Below are positions 49,377 to 58,409 of a DNA stretch of 64,000 bases, piece after piece. Within the stretch, counting starts at the first letter, position 1; each line of letters begins with the position of its first letter. This stretch comes from Acidobacteria bacterium OLB17. GTDB taxonomy: Bacteria; Acidobacteriota; Blastocatellia; Pyrinomonadales; Pyrinomonadaceae. Below the pieces are notes generated by a model that searched no databases, was not told the origin of the DNA, and saw nothing but the letters and a program-made list of their open reading frames with translations. A program made the position numbers and the translations under genes. Location: assembly GCA_001567505.1 (NCBI GenBank), contig LLEU01000040.1:1-64000 (forward strand), in the 5' to 3' direction.

Positions 49377-50147
49377 ATGTGGTATTGGATCAAGCTGTTA
49401 TTTTTGGTATTTGTCGGAGCGATACTTCTCTGGCTTGCCTACGAAGTGATCACGTTCCCGTCGATCTCAAGCCTCCGTACCGAGAATCCGACAACGTCGT
49501 CCTTGATCGAGTATCGACTTTCCGAAGCACGTGCGGAAGGGCGTGAACCGAAGAAGTTTATGATCTGGACGCCGATCGAGCAGATCAGCCCGAACCTCCA
49601 GCGTGCCGTACTTGCGGGCGAAGATGCCCGTTTCTTCCAGCATAACGGATTCGATTGGGACGCGATCCAAAAGGCCTGGGACGAGGCCGTGAAAGAAGGC
49701 GAAAAGGAGGCCCGCGAAGAGGGCGATTATGACCCGAACGATTGGATCCCGCCGATGCCGAGTTTCAAACGCGGTGCCTCGACCGTTACGCAGCAGCTCG
49801 CCAAGAACCTTTTCCTGTCGGAAGACCGCAATTTCCTGCGAAAGGGTCGCGAGGCCGTTTACACATATTTTCTCGAAAGGGAGCTCACAAAGAAGCGGAT
49901 CCTGGAGATCTATCTGAACGTGATCGAATGGGGCGACGGCGTTTACGGCGCCGAGGCGGCCTCGCGCACGTACTTCAAGAAATCGGCCTCCGACCTGACC
50001 CGCGAGGAAGCAGCCTTCCTGGCCGCGATGATCCCGAGCCCGCTGAATATCTTCAACCCGGCGAAGAACCGCAAACGCGTCGTTCGCCGCCAACGCGTGA
50101 TCCTTCGCGGGATGAACTCCATCAAGCTTGCCTACACGGACAAGTGA
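49377..50147 (+). CDS. mtgA: monofunctional peptidoglycan glycosyltransferase (GT51)
   Basis: Polymerises lipid II into glycan strands. An N-terminal membrane helix (residues 3-24, IKLLFLVFVGAILLWLAYEV) anchors the enzyme. GT51 motifs are VLAGEDARFFQHNGFDW (catalytic Glu), KRGASTVTQQLAKNLFLS, KKRILEIYLNVIEWG and GAEAASRTYFKKSA. A Glu-rich insertion of about 30 residues (EAVKEGEKEAREEGDYDPND) sits between the first two motifs. No transpeptidase domain follows (256 residues), so it is the monofunctional type. Confidence 0.93.
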   Translation: MWYWIKLLFLVFVGAILLWLAYEVITFPSISSLRTENPTTSSLIEYRLSEARAEGREPKKFMIWTPIEQISPNLQRAVLAGEDARFFQHNGFDWDAIQKAWDEAVKEGEKEAREEGDYDPNDWIPPMPSFKRGASTVTQQLAKNLFLSEDRNFLRKGREAVYTYFLERELTKKRILEIYLNVIEWGDGVYGAEAASRTYFKKSASDLTREEAAFLAAMIPSPLNIFNPAKNRKRVVRRQRVILRGMNSIKLAYTDK

Positions 50148-50189
50148 CGGAACCTAGCCTCCTGCATTAGGGCAAATCGCCTTGCCTGC

Positions 50190-50340
50190 GATACACTCAA
50201 AGTTTGCGAGCCGAAAGGCAATTGAAAATTTGACATCAACTTGCAGATGAATCGGGGAAGCGGGTGAAAGTCCTGCACGATCGCGTCACCGTTAAAGTCG
50301 GGCCACCGGAACTGCAAGCTGCTGCCTATTTAGGATGTTC
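50190..50340 (+). ncRNA. cobalamin riboswitch upstream of btuF
   Basis: The core GGGGAAGCGGGTGAAAGTCC (50248-50267) matches the cobalamin-riboswitch consensus, followed by a region ending in GTCACCGTTAAAGTCGG (50284-50300), like the family GC(C)ACTGT(A)A box. Boundaries are approximate. Helical arms at the 5' end (GCCGAAAGGC at 50208-50217) support structure. It lies in the 275-bp leader ahead of btuF (start 50423) and should repress when B12 is abundant. Confidence 0.8.
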
Positions 50341-50422
50341 GCGAAAAAACATCGTAGGCCGGCACGGGTTACATCACACGACCGCCCCTGTTCACCTCGA
50401 GAGTTTTTTCGCTCCCGAAGGA

Positions 50423-51355
50423 ATGAAACAGGTGCGGCCTTTTTATTTGAATTTGTTTGCGGCGTTTGCGGTGAGTCTTTTGCTGCTTGCTGCGAACGCG
50501 TGCGCTCCACGGCCGGCCGCAGATGCGGACGCCGGTACGGACACACGGGTCATCAGAGACGCTCTCGGTCGCGATGTCGTCATCCCGCGGGATGTTCGTC
50601 GCGTGGTCAGCCTTGCTCCTAATCTTACTGAGATGATCTTTGCCGTCGGAGGCGGCTCGAAACTCGTCGGCGACACGACCTACTGCGACTTTCCCGCCGC
50701 AGCAAACGACGTGCAGAAGATCGGCGATACGATGAACCCGAATATGGAGGCGATCATCGCTCTTCATCCGGATGTCGTGCTTATCTCGACAGCATCACAG
50801 ATCGAGGCGTTCATGCGGACGCTTGCCGAACGCAACATCGCCGTTTATGTCATTGACGCTCGATCGGTCGAAGAGGTCCTGAACGGTATGCTCACCGTCG
50901 GCGAGATCGTCGGCACGAGGCCCGAGGCCGAGAAGGCCGTATCTGCCCTTCGCGAACGCCTCGCAAATGTGCGTTCCGGGGTCGATGGCGAGAAGAAGAT
51001 GCGGGTCTTCGTTCAGATCTCGAAGGAACCGCTTTTCACCGCCGGCCGCGACGCCTATCTGAACGAGGCGGTCGAGATCGCCGGCGGCCTCTCCGTTACG
51101 AGCGACGTTCCCGGAGCCTACCCGAATCTCAGCCGCGAGACGGCGTTAAAGCTCGACCCCGAAGCGATCGTCATCTCGGATAACGAAGGCAATCACGAAC
51201 CGAATTCCGCTTTCGCGAATTCCGCAGCGGTCAGGAGCGGGAAGATTTTTCGCGTGGATGCCGACCTGCTTGCGCGTCCCGGCCCGCGACTCGTTGATGC
51301 GATCGAGATACTTGCCCGCGACCTTCACCCGCAACCGCAGGTTCAAAATAGATGA
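50423..51355 (+). CDS. btuF: cobalamin ABC transporter substrate-binding lipoprotein
   Basis: Periplasmic binding protein that presents B12 to BtuCD. The signal ends in lipobox LLLLAANACAPR. The fold follows the helical-backbone metal/cobalamin receptor type: RRVVSLAPNLTEMIFAVGGG (starting near residue 60), DVVLISTASQIEAFMRTLAE, and SVEEVLNGMLTVGEIVGTRP. ATG 50423 has GAAGGAA upstream and makes the signal; the frame open from 50264 overlaps the riboswitch and is rejected. The stop overlaps the btuC start (ATGA). It could carry another metal-chelate, but the riboswitch favours B12. Confidence 0.88.
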   Translation: MKQVRPFYLNLFAAFAVSLLLLAANACAPRPAADADAGTDTRVIRDALGRDVVIPRDVRRVVSLAPNLTEMIFAVGGGSKLVGDTTYCDFPAAANDVQKIGDTMNPNMEAIIALHPDVVLISTASQIEAFMRTLAERNIAVYVIDARSVEEVLNGMLTVGEIVGTRPEAEKAVSALRERLANVRSGVDGEKKMRVFVQISKEPLFTAGRDAYLNEAVEIAGGLSVTSDVPGAYPNLSRETALKLDPEAIVISDNEGNHEPNSAFANSAAVRSGKIFRVDADLLARPGPRLVDAIEILARDLHPQPQVQNR

Positions 51356-52302
51356 AACGCGCCGCAAAGATCGCCGTGATCTTGCTTGTCGTGCTTGCGG
51401 CGGCTATCGCGGCGGCGCTTTCGTTCGGTGCGGAATGGGCTTCGCCATTTTCCGCGAACGCGGGCGAAAAGGCGATCTTTTTCGACATACGGCTGCCGAG
51501 AGTCCTGCTCGGAGCGTGCGTCGGTGCGAGTCTTGCGGTCGCGGGTGCGGCACTGCAGGCGTTGCTTCGCAATCCGCTCGCCGAGCCTTACTTACTTGGC
51601 GTCTCGAACGGAGCGGCATTGGGGACGATGCTCGCTTTCGTTGTGTTCGGCAACTACATTCTAGCGAGGCCGCTGCTCGCGTTTGCCGGTGCGGCGGCCG
51701 CATCGGTCGTTGTTTACAGCCTTGCGAGAACGCGTGCGGGGATGAACGTCGAACGGCTGGTGCTTTCGGGCGTGATCGTGACGACGTTCCTTTCGTCGGT
51801 GATCATTATGCTCACCACGCTGCTTGATGCCGCACGGCTGCGGAGCTTTACGTTCTGGCTGCTTGGAGACCTCTCGCAGGCGACCTGGAGCGGCGTCTAT
51901 TTGAGGTTTGGCGCGATGATCGCGGCGACGCTCGTCCTGGCGTCGCAGTCGCGGGCACTGAACCTGATGATGCTCGGCGAACGCGACGCGGTCGATTTCG
52001 GCGTCGAGACGGGACGCGTGCGGCTGCTGGTCTTTGGCGCATCGAGTTTGGTCGTCGGGGCGGCGGTCGCAGCGAGCGGTTCGGTCGGATATGTCGGGTT
52101 GATCGTGCCGCATCTTTTGCGGCTCGCGTTCGGGAGCGACAACCGCATTGTCGTGCCGATGTCGGCGATCGCGGGTGCGGCGTTCGTCGTGCTTGCCGAC
52201 CTTGCGGCAAGGGTCGCGATCGCACCGCGTGAACTACCCGTCGGTGCCGTCACCGCATTGCTCGGTGCGCCGCTCTTTATCTATCTGCTGAGGAAGAACT
52301 GA
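51352..52302 (+). CDS. btuC: cobalamin ABC transporter permease (FecCD family)
   Basis: Membrane permease of the BtuC/FecCD family, 316 residues and about ten helices. Signature segments are IFFDIRLPRVLLGACVGASL, GAALQALLRNPLAEPYLLGV and SGSVGYVGLIVPHLLRLAFG (the ABC-facing coupling helix). It overlaps btuF and btuD by a few bases, so the three are coupled. Confidence 0.93.
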   Translation: MKRAAKIAVILLVVLAAAIAAALSFGAEWASPFSANAGEKAIFFDIRLPRVLLGACVGASLAVAGAALQALLRNPLAEPYLLGVSNGAALGTMLAFVVFGNYILARPLLAFAGAAAASVVVYSLARTRAGMNVERLVLSGVIVTTFLSSVIIMLTTLLDAARLRSFTFWLLGDLSQATWSGVYLRFGAMIAATLVLASQSRALNLMMLGERDAVDFGVETGRVRLLVFGASSLVVGAAVAASGSVGYVGLIVPHLLRLAFGSDNRIVVPMSAIAGAAFVVLADLAARVAIAPRELPVGAVTALLGAPLFIYLLRKN

Positions 52303-53072
52303 TGCTTGAGGCCCGCAATATTTCCGTCAAATACGGCGACGCGGCCGTGCTCGCTGATGCGAGCCTGCTTCTTTCGGCGGGCAGGATAACAGCGATCGTC
52401 GGAGCGAACGGCGCCGGCAAGACCACGCTCATCAAAGCCCTGAACGGTTCCGTGCCGATCGGAGCGGGCGAGATCCTGCTCGACGGCCACTCGCTTTCGA
52501 CGCTTTCGCGGGCCGCGATCGCACGGAAGGTCGCTGTCGTCGCTCAGGAGACGGAATCGAGATTCCCCGTAACGGTGCGCGAGTTCGTCCTGACGGGAAG
52601 GTTCGCCTACGGCAGTTCTTTCGGTTGGGAATCGCCTGACGATCTGGAGGCCGCCGAACGTGCACTTGAGGATTGCCGGCTTGAGAATTTCGCCGGGCGA
52701 CTGATGAACAGTCTTTCGGGCGGCGAGCGGCAGCGTGTCGTCCTCGCACGGGCCCTCGCAGGCGAAGGCCGCGTTCTTCTTCTTGATGAACCGACCGCGA
52801 ATCTCGACCTCGCGCATCAGACACTGATGTTCCGACTCGTCCGCGAGCGGTGCGAGCAGCGAGATTATTCCGCAGCGATCATCACTCACGACCTGAATCT
52901 TGCGGCGGAGTTCGCCGATGAGGTCGTGATGCTCGCGGCGGGCAAGATCGTGTACAAAGGCACGCCGCAAGAGGTCTTAACGAGAGACAACATTCGCGAG
53001 ATCTTTAATGTCGAGGTGATGCTCGACACGAATCCGTCAAGCGGGAAGGCCCGCGTGACGCAGCTTTATTGA
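52302..53072 (+). CDS. btuD: cobalamin ABC transporter ATP-binding protein
   Basis: ATPase of the BtuCDF importer, 256 residues. Walker A is VGANGAGKTTLIKAL, the Q-loop is VVAQETESRFP, the signature NSLSGGERQRVVLA, Walker B RVLLLDEPTANLD and the H-loop AIITHDLNLAAE. It starts at the overlap TGATG with btuC. The second cobalamin riboswitch begins within ten bases after its stop. Confidence 0.93.
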   Translation: MLEARNISVKYGDAAVLADASLLLSAGRITAIVGANGAGKTTLIKALNGSVPIGAGEILLDGHSLSTLSRAAIARKVAVVAQETESRFPVTVREFVLTGRFAYGSSFGWESPDDLEAAERALEDCRLENFAGRLMNSLSGGERQRVVLARALAGEGRVLLLDEPTANLDLAHQTLMFRLVRERCEQRDYSAAIITHDLNLAAEFADEVVMLAAGKIVYKGTPQEVLTRDNIREIFNVEVMLDTNPSSGKARVTQLY

Positions 53073-53077
53073 CAACA

Positions 53078-53205
53078 ACGTTGGCTGTTCAAGGCGAAGG
53101 AAGTTCGGTGTGAATCCGACGCTGCCCACGCAACCGTGAAAGTCGGGAACTTTGCTTTGATCGGGCCTTGGCAATTTGAACGATCCCCTGCGTGGATGCA
53201 GGGTC
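53078..53205 (+). ncRNA. cobalamin riboswitch upstream of btuB
   Basis: The core GAAGGAAGTTCGGTGTGAAT and then CCGACGCTGCCCACGCAACC (53096-53135) matches the cobalamin-riboswitch consensus closely (GGAA-N4-GGTG-N-AA-TCC, then CGCAAC). AAAGTCGGGAACTTTG follows. Boundaries are approximate. A hairpin CCCTGC/GCAGGG (53186-53191 with 53198-53203) lies directly before the btuB ribosome site GGAGG (53206-53210) and is a candidate expression platform. Confidence 0.87.
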
Positions 53206-53214
53206 GGAGGAAAA

Positions 53215-55590
53215 ATGAAACTCTATTACCTTTTCTTTTTATTGTTCGCCGCGACGCTTTCGGTCTCGGCACAGCAGAGCGGCCGCATCGAAGGCACGAT
53301 CATACTGCCGGCAAACACCGCTTCAACGATCGCGGGCGAAGGCGTAACGATACGGCTTCACTCACGGAAGACGAACGCTCCCGTACGCGAGGCGACGCCG
53401 GATGCGAACGGGAAGTTCACGTTCAGCGGCGTTCTCGCAGGAGACTATACGATCTCGGTCGAATGCGGGCGTTGTGTTCGTTCGGGTTCAGGAACGAGCA
53501 TTTCCGTCGAGGCGAACGGCACGTCGGCGATCACGATCGAGCTTCCGCTTGCCCGCATCAACGAGACAGTTAACGTCGCGGCCGATACCGCACAGCCGCT
53601 TGAGAATGTGTCGAAGAGCGTTAGCGTGATCGGCGGCCAGGAAATGCGCGACCGTGCGGATTTTACGCTTGTCGAAAGCCTTCGGTCGCTGCCTGGGCTT
53701 CGCATACAGCAGCTTGGCGGCTTCGGGCGAACGGCCTCGATCAAGGCACGCGGCCTGCGAAATCAGGACACTGCCCTTCTGATCGACGGCGTCAGATTTC
53801 GTGATCCGGCCTCGATCTCCGGCGATGCAACGCCGTTCCTGAGTGACCTTACGCTTACGAGTGTCAGCCGCGTCGAAGTGCTGCGAGGTTCGGGCTCGTC
53901 GCTTTACGGGACGAACGCGATCGGCGGGGTGATAAGTTTCGAGACGCCTTCCGCACGAAGGGGAACGCACGGGCAAGTGAGCGGCAATTTCGGCGGTATG
54001 GGTTTTGGTCGATTTCGCGGGACGCTGTCGCGCGGGACCAGTGACGGCAAATACGGCTTTGGCGGCGGCTTTTCGCGAACCGCGTACACGAAGGGCATCG
54101 ACGGCGACGACAATGCCGACAACACGAACCTGCAGATGCGCACCGACCTTCGCCCGACGAAAAAGACCACGATCTCTGCGGCATTCTTTTTCTCCGATGC
54201 AAAGGCACGGCTGAATGTCGGGCCTGATGCTGCCGGGACCTTGCCCGCTACGAACGACGTTATCATCGACGCTCAGCCGTTCGTGAACTTTACGCCAGAT
54301 GTCGATGATCCGGATGCGTTTCAAAGATCACGGTTCTTTTCGGGCCACGCGAACGTCACTCAGCAGCTCGGAAAGTCAGTTGTCCTTTCGGGCTATTATC
54401 ACCTAGTTGACACGCGGAGGAGGAATGACGACGGCTTGCTCGGGCCGGGATTTCAGAGCGAATCGACGAGCATCTTTACCGGCCGCATCGACACCGTGAA
54501 TGCAAAACTGACGTGGGCGGCGAACGGTTCGAACACGATCACGGGCGGCTACGAATTCGAACGCGAACGCTTCGGCAACGAAGGCATTACGCCTTCGGGC
54601 ACGGGCGACTTCTTTACGCGTGCAGATCAGTCGAGCGACACGATCTTCGTTCAGGCGATCTCGCAGCCGCTCGGTGGAGCATTACAGTTGACGGGCGGCG
54701 TCCGCTACCAGCGATACAGGCTCGGGCAGCCGACGTTCAGCCTGAATAATTCCCCATTTCAGGGTGCAACGCTCGCTTCGCCCGCGGGAGCTTTCACGCT
54801 CGACGGAGCGATCTCGTACTACGTCGCCCGCACGAAGACAAAGCTCCGGGCACACGTCGGTAACGGCTATCGAGTGCCCTCGCTTTACGAGCGTTTCGGG
54901 ACGTTCTATTCGACGTGGCCGAGCGCTTCGTTCGTCGCATTGGGCGATCCCGAGCTGAAGCCCGAGAGGTCGATCGGTTACGACATCGGCATCGACCAGC
55001 AGGCCTTCGGTGACCGACTCAAGCTCTCTGCGTCGTACTTCTGGACGCGGTTGACCGACATCATCGGATTCGGCAGCGTTGTGCCCGACATCGGCACGAC
55101 GCCGAGGCCGTTCGGCGGTTACGAGAATCAAAAGGGCGGCCGCTCTTCGGGGTTCGAGGGCAGCCTGACGGCGAGGCCTACGCGCACGACGAGCATCTTC
55201 GCTTCCTACACGCTTACCGACAGCCGGAATCGGATCTCGCCTGTTGCGGGCAGCGGCGTACTGAGAGCCTTCGGCGTGCCGAGGCATCAATTCACGATGG
55301 TCGCGACGCAGAATTTCGGACGATTTTGGGTGAATTTCGATCTGCTGGCAACGAGCGACTATCTTGCGCCGATCTTCAGCAACTCGACATTCTCGACGTA
55401 CGTTTATCGCTTTGACGGCAATCGCAAGGGCGATCTGACGGCGGGATATACGTTCAAGCTGCACCGTGAGGACTCGATGAAACTCCGTCTTTACGGCACG
55501 ATCGAGAATGTCTTCGACAACGAATACTACGAGAACGGCTTTCGCACGGCCGCAAGGACCGGCCGGATCGGCCTGACGTTCGGCTTCTAG
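53215..55590 (+). CDS. btuB: TonB-dependent outer-membrane receptor, cobalamin (BtuB-like)
   Basis: Outer-membrane receptor of 791 residues. A signal peptide (ending near VSAQQSG) is followed by a carboxypeptidase-regulatory-like domain (about 22-115), then the plug (GGQEMRDRADFTLVESLRSL, QDTALLIDGVRFRDPAS, VEVLRGSGSSLYGTNAIGGV), then a barrel ending in the usual aromatic residue (GRIGLTFGF). ATG 53215 follows GGAGGAAAAA. Substrate assignment to B12 rests on the riboswitch and the adjacent btuFCD, not on receptor sequence. Confidence 0.93.
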   Translation: MKLYYLFFLLFAATLSVSAQQSGRIEGTIILPANTASTIAGEGVTIRLHSRKTNAPVREATPDANGKFTFSGVLAGDYTISVECGRCVRSGSGTSISVEANGTSAITIELPLARINETVNVAADTAQPLENVSKSVSVIGGQEMRDRADFTLVESLRSLPGLRIQQLGGFGRTASIKARGLRNQDTALLIDGVRFRDPASISGDATPFLSDLTLTSVSRVEVLRGSGSSLYGTNAIGGVISFETPSARRGTHGQVSGNFGGMGFGRFRGTLSRGTSDGKYGFGGGFSRTAYTKGIDGDDNADNTNLQMRTDLRPTKKTTISAAFFFSDAKARLNVGPDAAGTLPATNDVIIDAQPFVNFTPDVDDPDAFQRSRFFSGHANVTQQLGKSVVLSGYYHLVDTRRRNDDGLLGPGFQSESTSIFTGRIDTVNAKLTWAANGSNTITGGYEFERERFGNEGITPSGTGDFFTRADQSSDTIFVQAISQPLGGALQLTGGVRYQRYRLGQPTFSLNNSPFQGATLASPAGAFTLDGAISYYVARTKTKLRAHVGNGYRVPSLYERFGTFYSTWPSASFVALGDPELKPERSIGYDIGIDQQAFGDRLKLSASYFWTRLTDIIGFGSVVPDIGTTPRPFGGYENQKGGRSSGFEGSLTARPTRTTSIFASYTLTDSRNRISPVAGSGVLRAFGVPRHQFTMVATQNFGRFWVNFDLLATSDYLAPIFSNSTFSTYVYRFDGNRKGDLTAGYTFKLHREDSMKLRLYGTIENVFDNEYYENGFRTAARTGRIGLTFGF

Positions 55591-55668
55591 CCAAACTCTA
55601 CAGGATCGGGCCCAGCGAGTATGCGTCCATTTCGGCTGTGGTAAAATGACCTTACGAGGTACAGCCCT

Positions 55669-56178
55669 ATGAGATGTGCGATATTCGTTGGCCTGATCCT
55701 GACAATTTGCTCGATCTCGGCCTACGCACAGACGGCCCGCACGATCACGAACCTCGACCTTGAGAAGTACAAGGAATCGAGAGTGGCGGCGGAAAAACAG
55801 CTTCGCGAAGATTACGCAAAGCTTGGTTTTCGCTCGCCCGAAGAACGTGCAAAAAGCGATGCCGCGGATGCACAGGCCTTGACGGCGCTTTCCGAGCGCC
55901 TTCGGGCCGAGCGTGTCAGTCGTGAACAGGCGGCCGCAGCGTCCGAGGCATGGGCCGCGTATTATCGCGGAGCCGCCGCGCAGAACGGCAGCATCGTTTA
56001 TGTGCCGCAGCAAAGCGGGCTTTACTACGGTTACGTTTATTACGGCGGCCATTGGCGATTCAACAACATTCGCCGAACGTATCAGCAGCCGGGTTATTTC
56101 GCCGGCGGGAACTTTTGGGCGACGGGAAATGCAACGCGTCCGCGTCCGCTTTTTGTGACGCCAAGGCCGCGGCATTAG
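55669..56178 (+). CDS. secreted hypothetical protein, Tyr/Gly-rich C-terminus
   Basis: A 169-residue exported protein. Signal peptide MRCAIFVGLILTICSISAYA ends before QTARTIT. The middle (residues 30-100) is charged and helical (EKYKESRVAAEKQLREDYAK, AADAQALTALSERLRAERVS), and the C-terminal third is rich in Tyr, Gly and Arg (YVPQQSGLYYGYVYYGGHWR). Probably an envelope-associated protein; no family recognised. It sits 13 bases before gatB. Confidence 0.72.
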   Translation: MRCAIFVGLILTICSISAYAQTARTITNLDLEKYKESRVAAEKQLREDYAKLGFRSPEERAKSDAADAQALTALSERLRAERVSREQAAAASEAWAAYYRGAAAQNGSIVYVPQQSGLYYGYVYYGGHWRFNNIRRTYQQPGYFAGGNFWATGNATRPRPLFVTPRPRH

Positions 56179-56191
56179 AGATCGATCGATT

Positions 56192-57670
56192 ATGAAAGAT
56201 GGATGGGAAGCCGTCATCGGTATGGAAATTCACGCGCAGCTCGCGACCGAGACGAAGATCTTTTGCGGCTGCCGGATCGAGACGGGCGGTGAGCCGAATT
56301 CGAATACTTGTCCCGTGTGCCTCGGGCTGCCGGGAGCCCTGCCGGTGCTGAATGCTCGAGTCGTGGATCTCGGCGCGCGTGCCGCGATCGCACTCGGGCT
56401 CGAACTGCAGGAAACGAGCGTTTTTTCACGGAAGAACTATTTCTATCCCGACCTGCCGAAAGGCTACCAGATCTCGCAGTACGACAAACCCTTCTCGGCG
56501 AACGGCAAACTCACGATCCTTACTTCGGAGCGAGATGAGCACGGCCGTCCGGCGGATTGGCAGCCGATGACGATCCGTATCGAGCGGATGCATCTAGAGG
56601 AAGATGCGGGCAAGAACGTTCACGAGGGACTTCCCGAAACGGATAAGTACTCGTACGTGGACCTGAATCGTGCGGGTACGCCGCTTGGCGAGATCGTTAC
56701 GGCGCCGGATTTTCGGTCGTCGTGGCAGGCCTACGATTACGTGAATCACGTCCGCCGCACGCTGCAATGGGTCGAGGCAAGCGATGCCGATATGGAGAAG
56801 GGGAATCTTCGCTGCGAGGCAAATGTTTCCGTTCGACGTGTCGGCGAAACGAAGTTCAATAATAAGGTCGAGCTGAAGAATTTGAACTCCGTACGCTTTA
56901 TGCAAAAGGCGATCGAATTCGAGATCGAGCGGCAGATAAAGGCGCACGAGAACGGCGAAGAAGTGCGGCAGGAAACACGGCTTTGGGATGAGAAAGCTAA
57001 CGAGACGCGTGTTATGCGTTCGAAAGAGGACGCGCACGACTATCGTTATTTTCCGGAACCGGACCTTCAGCCGCTTAAACTCTCGGCCGCGTTCATCGAG
57101 GCGGTAAAAAAGGAAATGCCCGAGCTGCCGGACGCGATGCGCGATCGTTTTATTGACGTCTATCAACTCAGTTTCGCGGACGCCGTTCAGCTTACTAGCG
57201 AGAAGGCGTTGGCGGACTACTTTGAGACGGTCTCGCGCGTTTCGGCGAACCCGAAATTATCAGCGAACTGGATCCTCGGCGAGCTGACGCGTGAGCTGAA
57301 TGCTTCGGGAAAAGATATCGCGGACACGCTCGTGTCGCCCGAGGACCTCGCCGAGTTGATCGTCACGCTCGAGGCGGGAAAGATCAACAATAATCAGGCG
57401 AAGGAAGTGCTCGCGGAGATGTTCGCAACCGGGAAGGCTCCCGGCGAGGTGATCGCCGAACGCGGCTTCGAGCAAGTGTCCGATACCGCCGCGATCGGGG
57501 CGTTCGTCGATGCGGCGATCGCGGGCAATCCTTCTCAGGCCGAGGCATTCCGAAATGGCAAGGAAGCGTTATTCGGCTTTTTTGTCGGACAGGTGATGAA
57601 GGCTTCGGGCGGAAAGGCGAACCCGAAGATCGTGAACGATCTTCTTCGCGAGAAATTGAAGGGCAGCTAG
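56192..57670 (+). CDS. gatB: aspartyl/glutamyl-tRNA(Asn/Gln) amidotransferase subunit B
   Basis: Subunit B of GatCAB, which converts Glu-tRNA(Gln) or Asp-tRNA(Asn) to the amidated form. It has the standard EAVIGMEIHAQLATETKIFC start, CPVCLGLPGALPVLN with zinc cysteines, SVFSRKNYFYPDLPKGYQIS, HLEEDAGKNVHE and VDLNRAGTPLGEIVTAPDFR, and the C-terminal YqeY-like tail domain (GKINNNQAKEVLAEMFATGK). 492 residues, full length. It is abutted by the SDR gene (57671). Confidence 0.96.
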   Translation: MKDGWEAVIGMEIHAQLATETKIFCGCRIETGGEPNSNTCPVCLGLPGALPVLNARVVDLGARAAIALGLELQETSVFSRKNYFYPDLPKGYQISQYDKPFSANGKLTILTSERDEHGRPADWQPMTIRIERMHLEEDAGKNVHEGLPETDKYSYVDLNRAGTPLGEIVTAPDFRSSWQAYDYVNHVRRTLQWVEASDADMEKGNLRCEANVSVRRVGETKFNNKVELKNLNSVRFMQKAIEFEIERQIKAHENGEEVRQETRLWDEKANETRVMRSKEDAHDYRYFPEPDLQPLKLSAAFIEAVKKEMPELPDAMRDRFIDVYQLSFADAVQLTSEKALADYFETVSRVSANPKLSANWILGELTRELNASGKDIADTLVSPEDLAELIVTLEAGKINNNQAKEVLAEMFATGKAPGEVIAERGFEQVSDTAAIGAFVDAAIAGNPSQAEAFRNGKEALFGFFVGQVMKASGGKANPKIVNDLLREKLKGS

Positions 57671-58393
57671 ATGGGAACAGACCTTCAAGGTAAAGTTGCC
57701 GTCATCACGGGCGGTACAAAGGGCATCGGCCTCGGCATCGCGGAAGCGCTCGTGCGGGCCGGTGCGAAGGTGTTCGTCTGTGGCCGATCTAAGACGGACG
57801 TAAGAGCGGCGGTCGCAGGCCTTTCCGAGTTCGGTGACGCCGCGGGCGAGACCTGCGATGTTCGAAGCGAAGACCAGGTGCGGCAGATGCTCGAGGAGGC
57901 CGTGCGTGTCTTTGGCGGTGTCGATATTCTGGTCAATAGTGCGGGCGTTGGGTTCAACGGAACGACGGTCGAGGAAACGAGCGGCGACGTCTTTCGGCAG
58001 ACGCTTGAGACGAATCTCTTTGGGACATTCTACGCTTGCCATTACGCGATCCCGCTCCTAAAGCAACGCGGAGGCGGCTACATCATCAATATTTCCTCAC
58101 TGATGGGACAGTACGCGCATGCGAAGGCCGCGGCTTACAATGCGTCAAAATTCGGCGTCAACGGCTTTACTGAGGCGTTGATGCAGGAAGTTCGCAGCGA
58201 CAATATCAAAGTAACGGGAATTTGTCCCGGAAGCGTCAATACCTATTTCGGCGGCGACACGCCTTCGGAGGAAAAGGCTTGGCAGCTGCAGCCGGAAGAT
58301 CTCGGCGCTGTCGTACTTGATCTGTTCGCGATGGATGCGCGTGCCCTGCCGAGCAGGATCGAACTGCGTCCGAGCAAACCTCCCGCAAAATAA
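57671..58393 (+). CDS. short-chain dehydrogenase/reductase (SDR)
   Basis: A 240-residue NAD(P)-dependent oxidoreductase. It has the Rossmann glycine motif TGGTKGIGLGIAEAL (residues about 14-28), the NNAG-like DILVNSAGVGF (Ser in place of one Asn), and a catalytic Ser-Tyr-x-x-x-Lys set (INISSLMGQYAHAKAAAYNASK). Substrate is unknown; the class includes 3-oxoacyl-ACP reductases. ATG 57671 is immediately after the gatB stop, so the two are probably co-transcribed. It converges on the CheA-like gene. Confidence 0.9.
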   Translation: MGTDLQGKVAVITGGTKGIGLGIAEALVRAGAKVFVCGRSKTDVRAAVAGLSEFGDAAGETCDVRSEDQVRQMLEEAVRVFGGVDILVNSAGVGFNGTTVEETSGDVFRQTLETNLFGTFYACHYAIPLLKQRGGGYIINISSLMGQYAHAKAAAYNASKFGVNGFTEALMQEVRSDNIKVTGICPGSVNTYFGGDTPSEEKAWQLQPEDLGAVVLDLFAMDARALPSRIELRPSKPPAK

Positions 58394-58409
58394 CTTCTCC
58401 AGGCAGCTC

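Noticed and set aside
50264-50422. An N-terminal extension of btuF
   Set aside because: The extended frame overlaps the cobalamin riboswitch; the ATG at 50423 starts a proper lipoprotein signal.
54682-56217. A 511-residue minus-strand open frame across btuB and the next gene
   Set aside because: It is a shadow of btuB, which has intact plug and barrel motifs and a riboswitch-linked start.
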